A DNA stretch of 64,000 bases from an uncultured Clostridia bacterium (GTDB lineage Bacteria; Bacillota; Clostridia; Saccharofermentanales; Saccharofermentanaceae). How positions within the stretch are numbered: the stretch's first letter is position 1; each line of letters begins with the position of its first letter. Location: positions 38,726-102,725 of the forward strand of contig CAMYXF010000009.1 of NCBI GenBank assembly GCA_947303185.1, in the 5' to 3' direction. Shown piece after piece: positions 63,978-64,000 of this stretch. Position numbers and translations under genes: made by a program. A model generated the notes under the pieces. That model did no database searches. It was not told where the DNA came from and was given only the letters and a program-made list of their open reading frames with translations.

Positions 63978-64000
63978 TTACAAGCACTTTGACGGAGGCA

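Overview
The window looks like chromosome from an anaerobic Bacillota of the class Clostridia. Strong AAGGAGG-type ribosome binding sites precede most genes, lipoproteins carry lipobox signals, and there are many XRE, AraC and LysR regulators, GNAT acetyltransferases and c-di-GMP EAL proteins. The centre holds an oxygen-sensitive nitrogenase-like operon. There is no rRNA, phage, transposase or CRISPR array. One tRNA-Ser(GCT) lies near the right end. I could not assign a genus.

Left part (1-23,100): the 3' end of a hybrid histidine kinase, a zinc-ribbon membrane protein, an XRE regulator, an 856-residue fusion of a KaiC/RecA-like domain with a PEP-synthase ATP-grasp domain, and two convergent 7TM signalling genes, one with an intact EAL domain. 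A promoter with a yybP-ykoY (manganese) riboswitch and terminator leads into an ABC ATPase plus FtsX-type permease pair. Then come a 56-residue orphan pilin-like gene, several uncharacterised genes, acetyltransferases and a second ABC exporter.

Centre (23,735-39,634): a divergent sulfur-acquisition locus and the main find. Leftward runs one tightly coupled eight-gene operon: nitrogenase-like D, K and H subunits, a NifB-like radical SAM enzyme with an N-terminal NifX-like domain, MetN, MetI, MetQ, and an uncharacterised protein. Rightward runs a second operon: DUF4418-like membrane protein, FtsX permease and ATPase, a SsuA/B/C-like importer, YezD, O-acetylhomoserine sulfhydrylase (MetY) and an acetyltransferase. 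D, K and H keep all P-cluster and Fe4S4 cysteines. D keeps the cofactor cysteine but replaces residues matching nitrogenase Gln191, His195 and His442. With MetY, YezD and sulfur-type importers alongside, the best reading is a methylthio-alkane-reductase-like system: import organic sulfur, cleave C-S reductively to methanethiol, and build methionine with MetY. Between the operons lie a decayed LysR gene, two TATAG-N7-CTATA-type palindromes placed near -65 of each inferred promoter, and a leader peptide followed by a terminator-like hairpin.

Right part (39,635-64,000): an HD hydrolase, two small Cys-rich paralogues, a YcaQ-like protein, then a leftward thiol operon (class II amidotransferase and two different glutamate-cysteine ligase types). 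That operon is preceded by a third TATAG-N7-CTATA palindrome and an intact LysR gene, which suggests one LysR regulon for sulfur and thiols. Mixed housekeeping and accessory genes follow (RibD-C reductase, histidine phosphatase, RpiB-like isomerase, TcdA, an EAL protein, lipoproteins, AraC regulator, PEBP-like lipoprotein, phosphodiesterase, HAD phosphatase), then tRNA-Ser. All family calls were made by eye from motifs; no database search was run.
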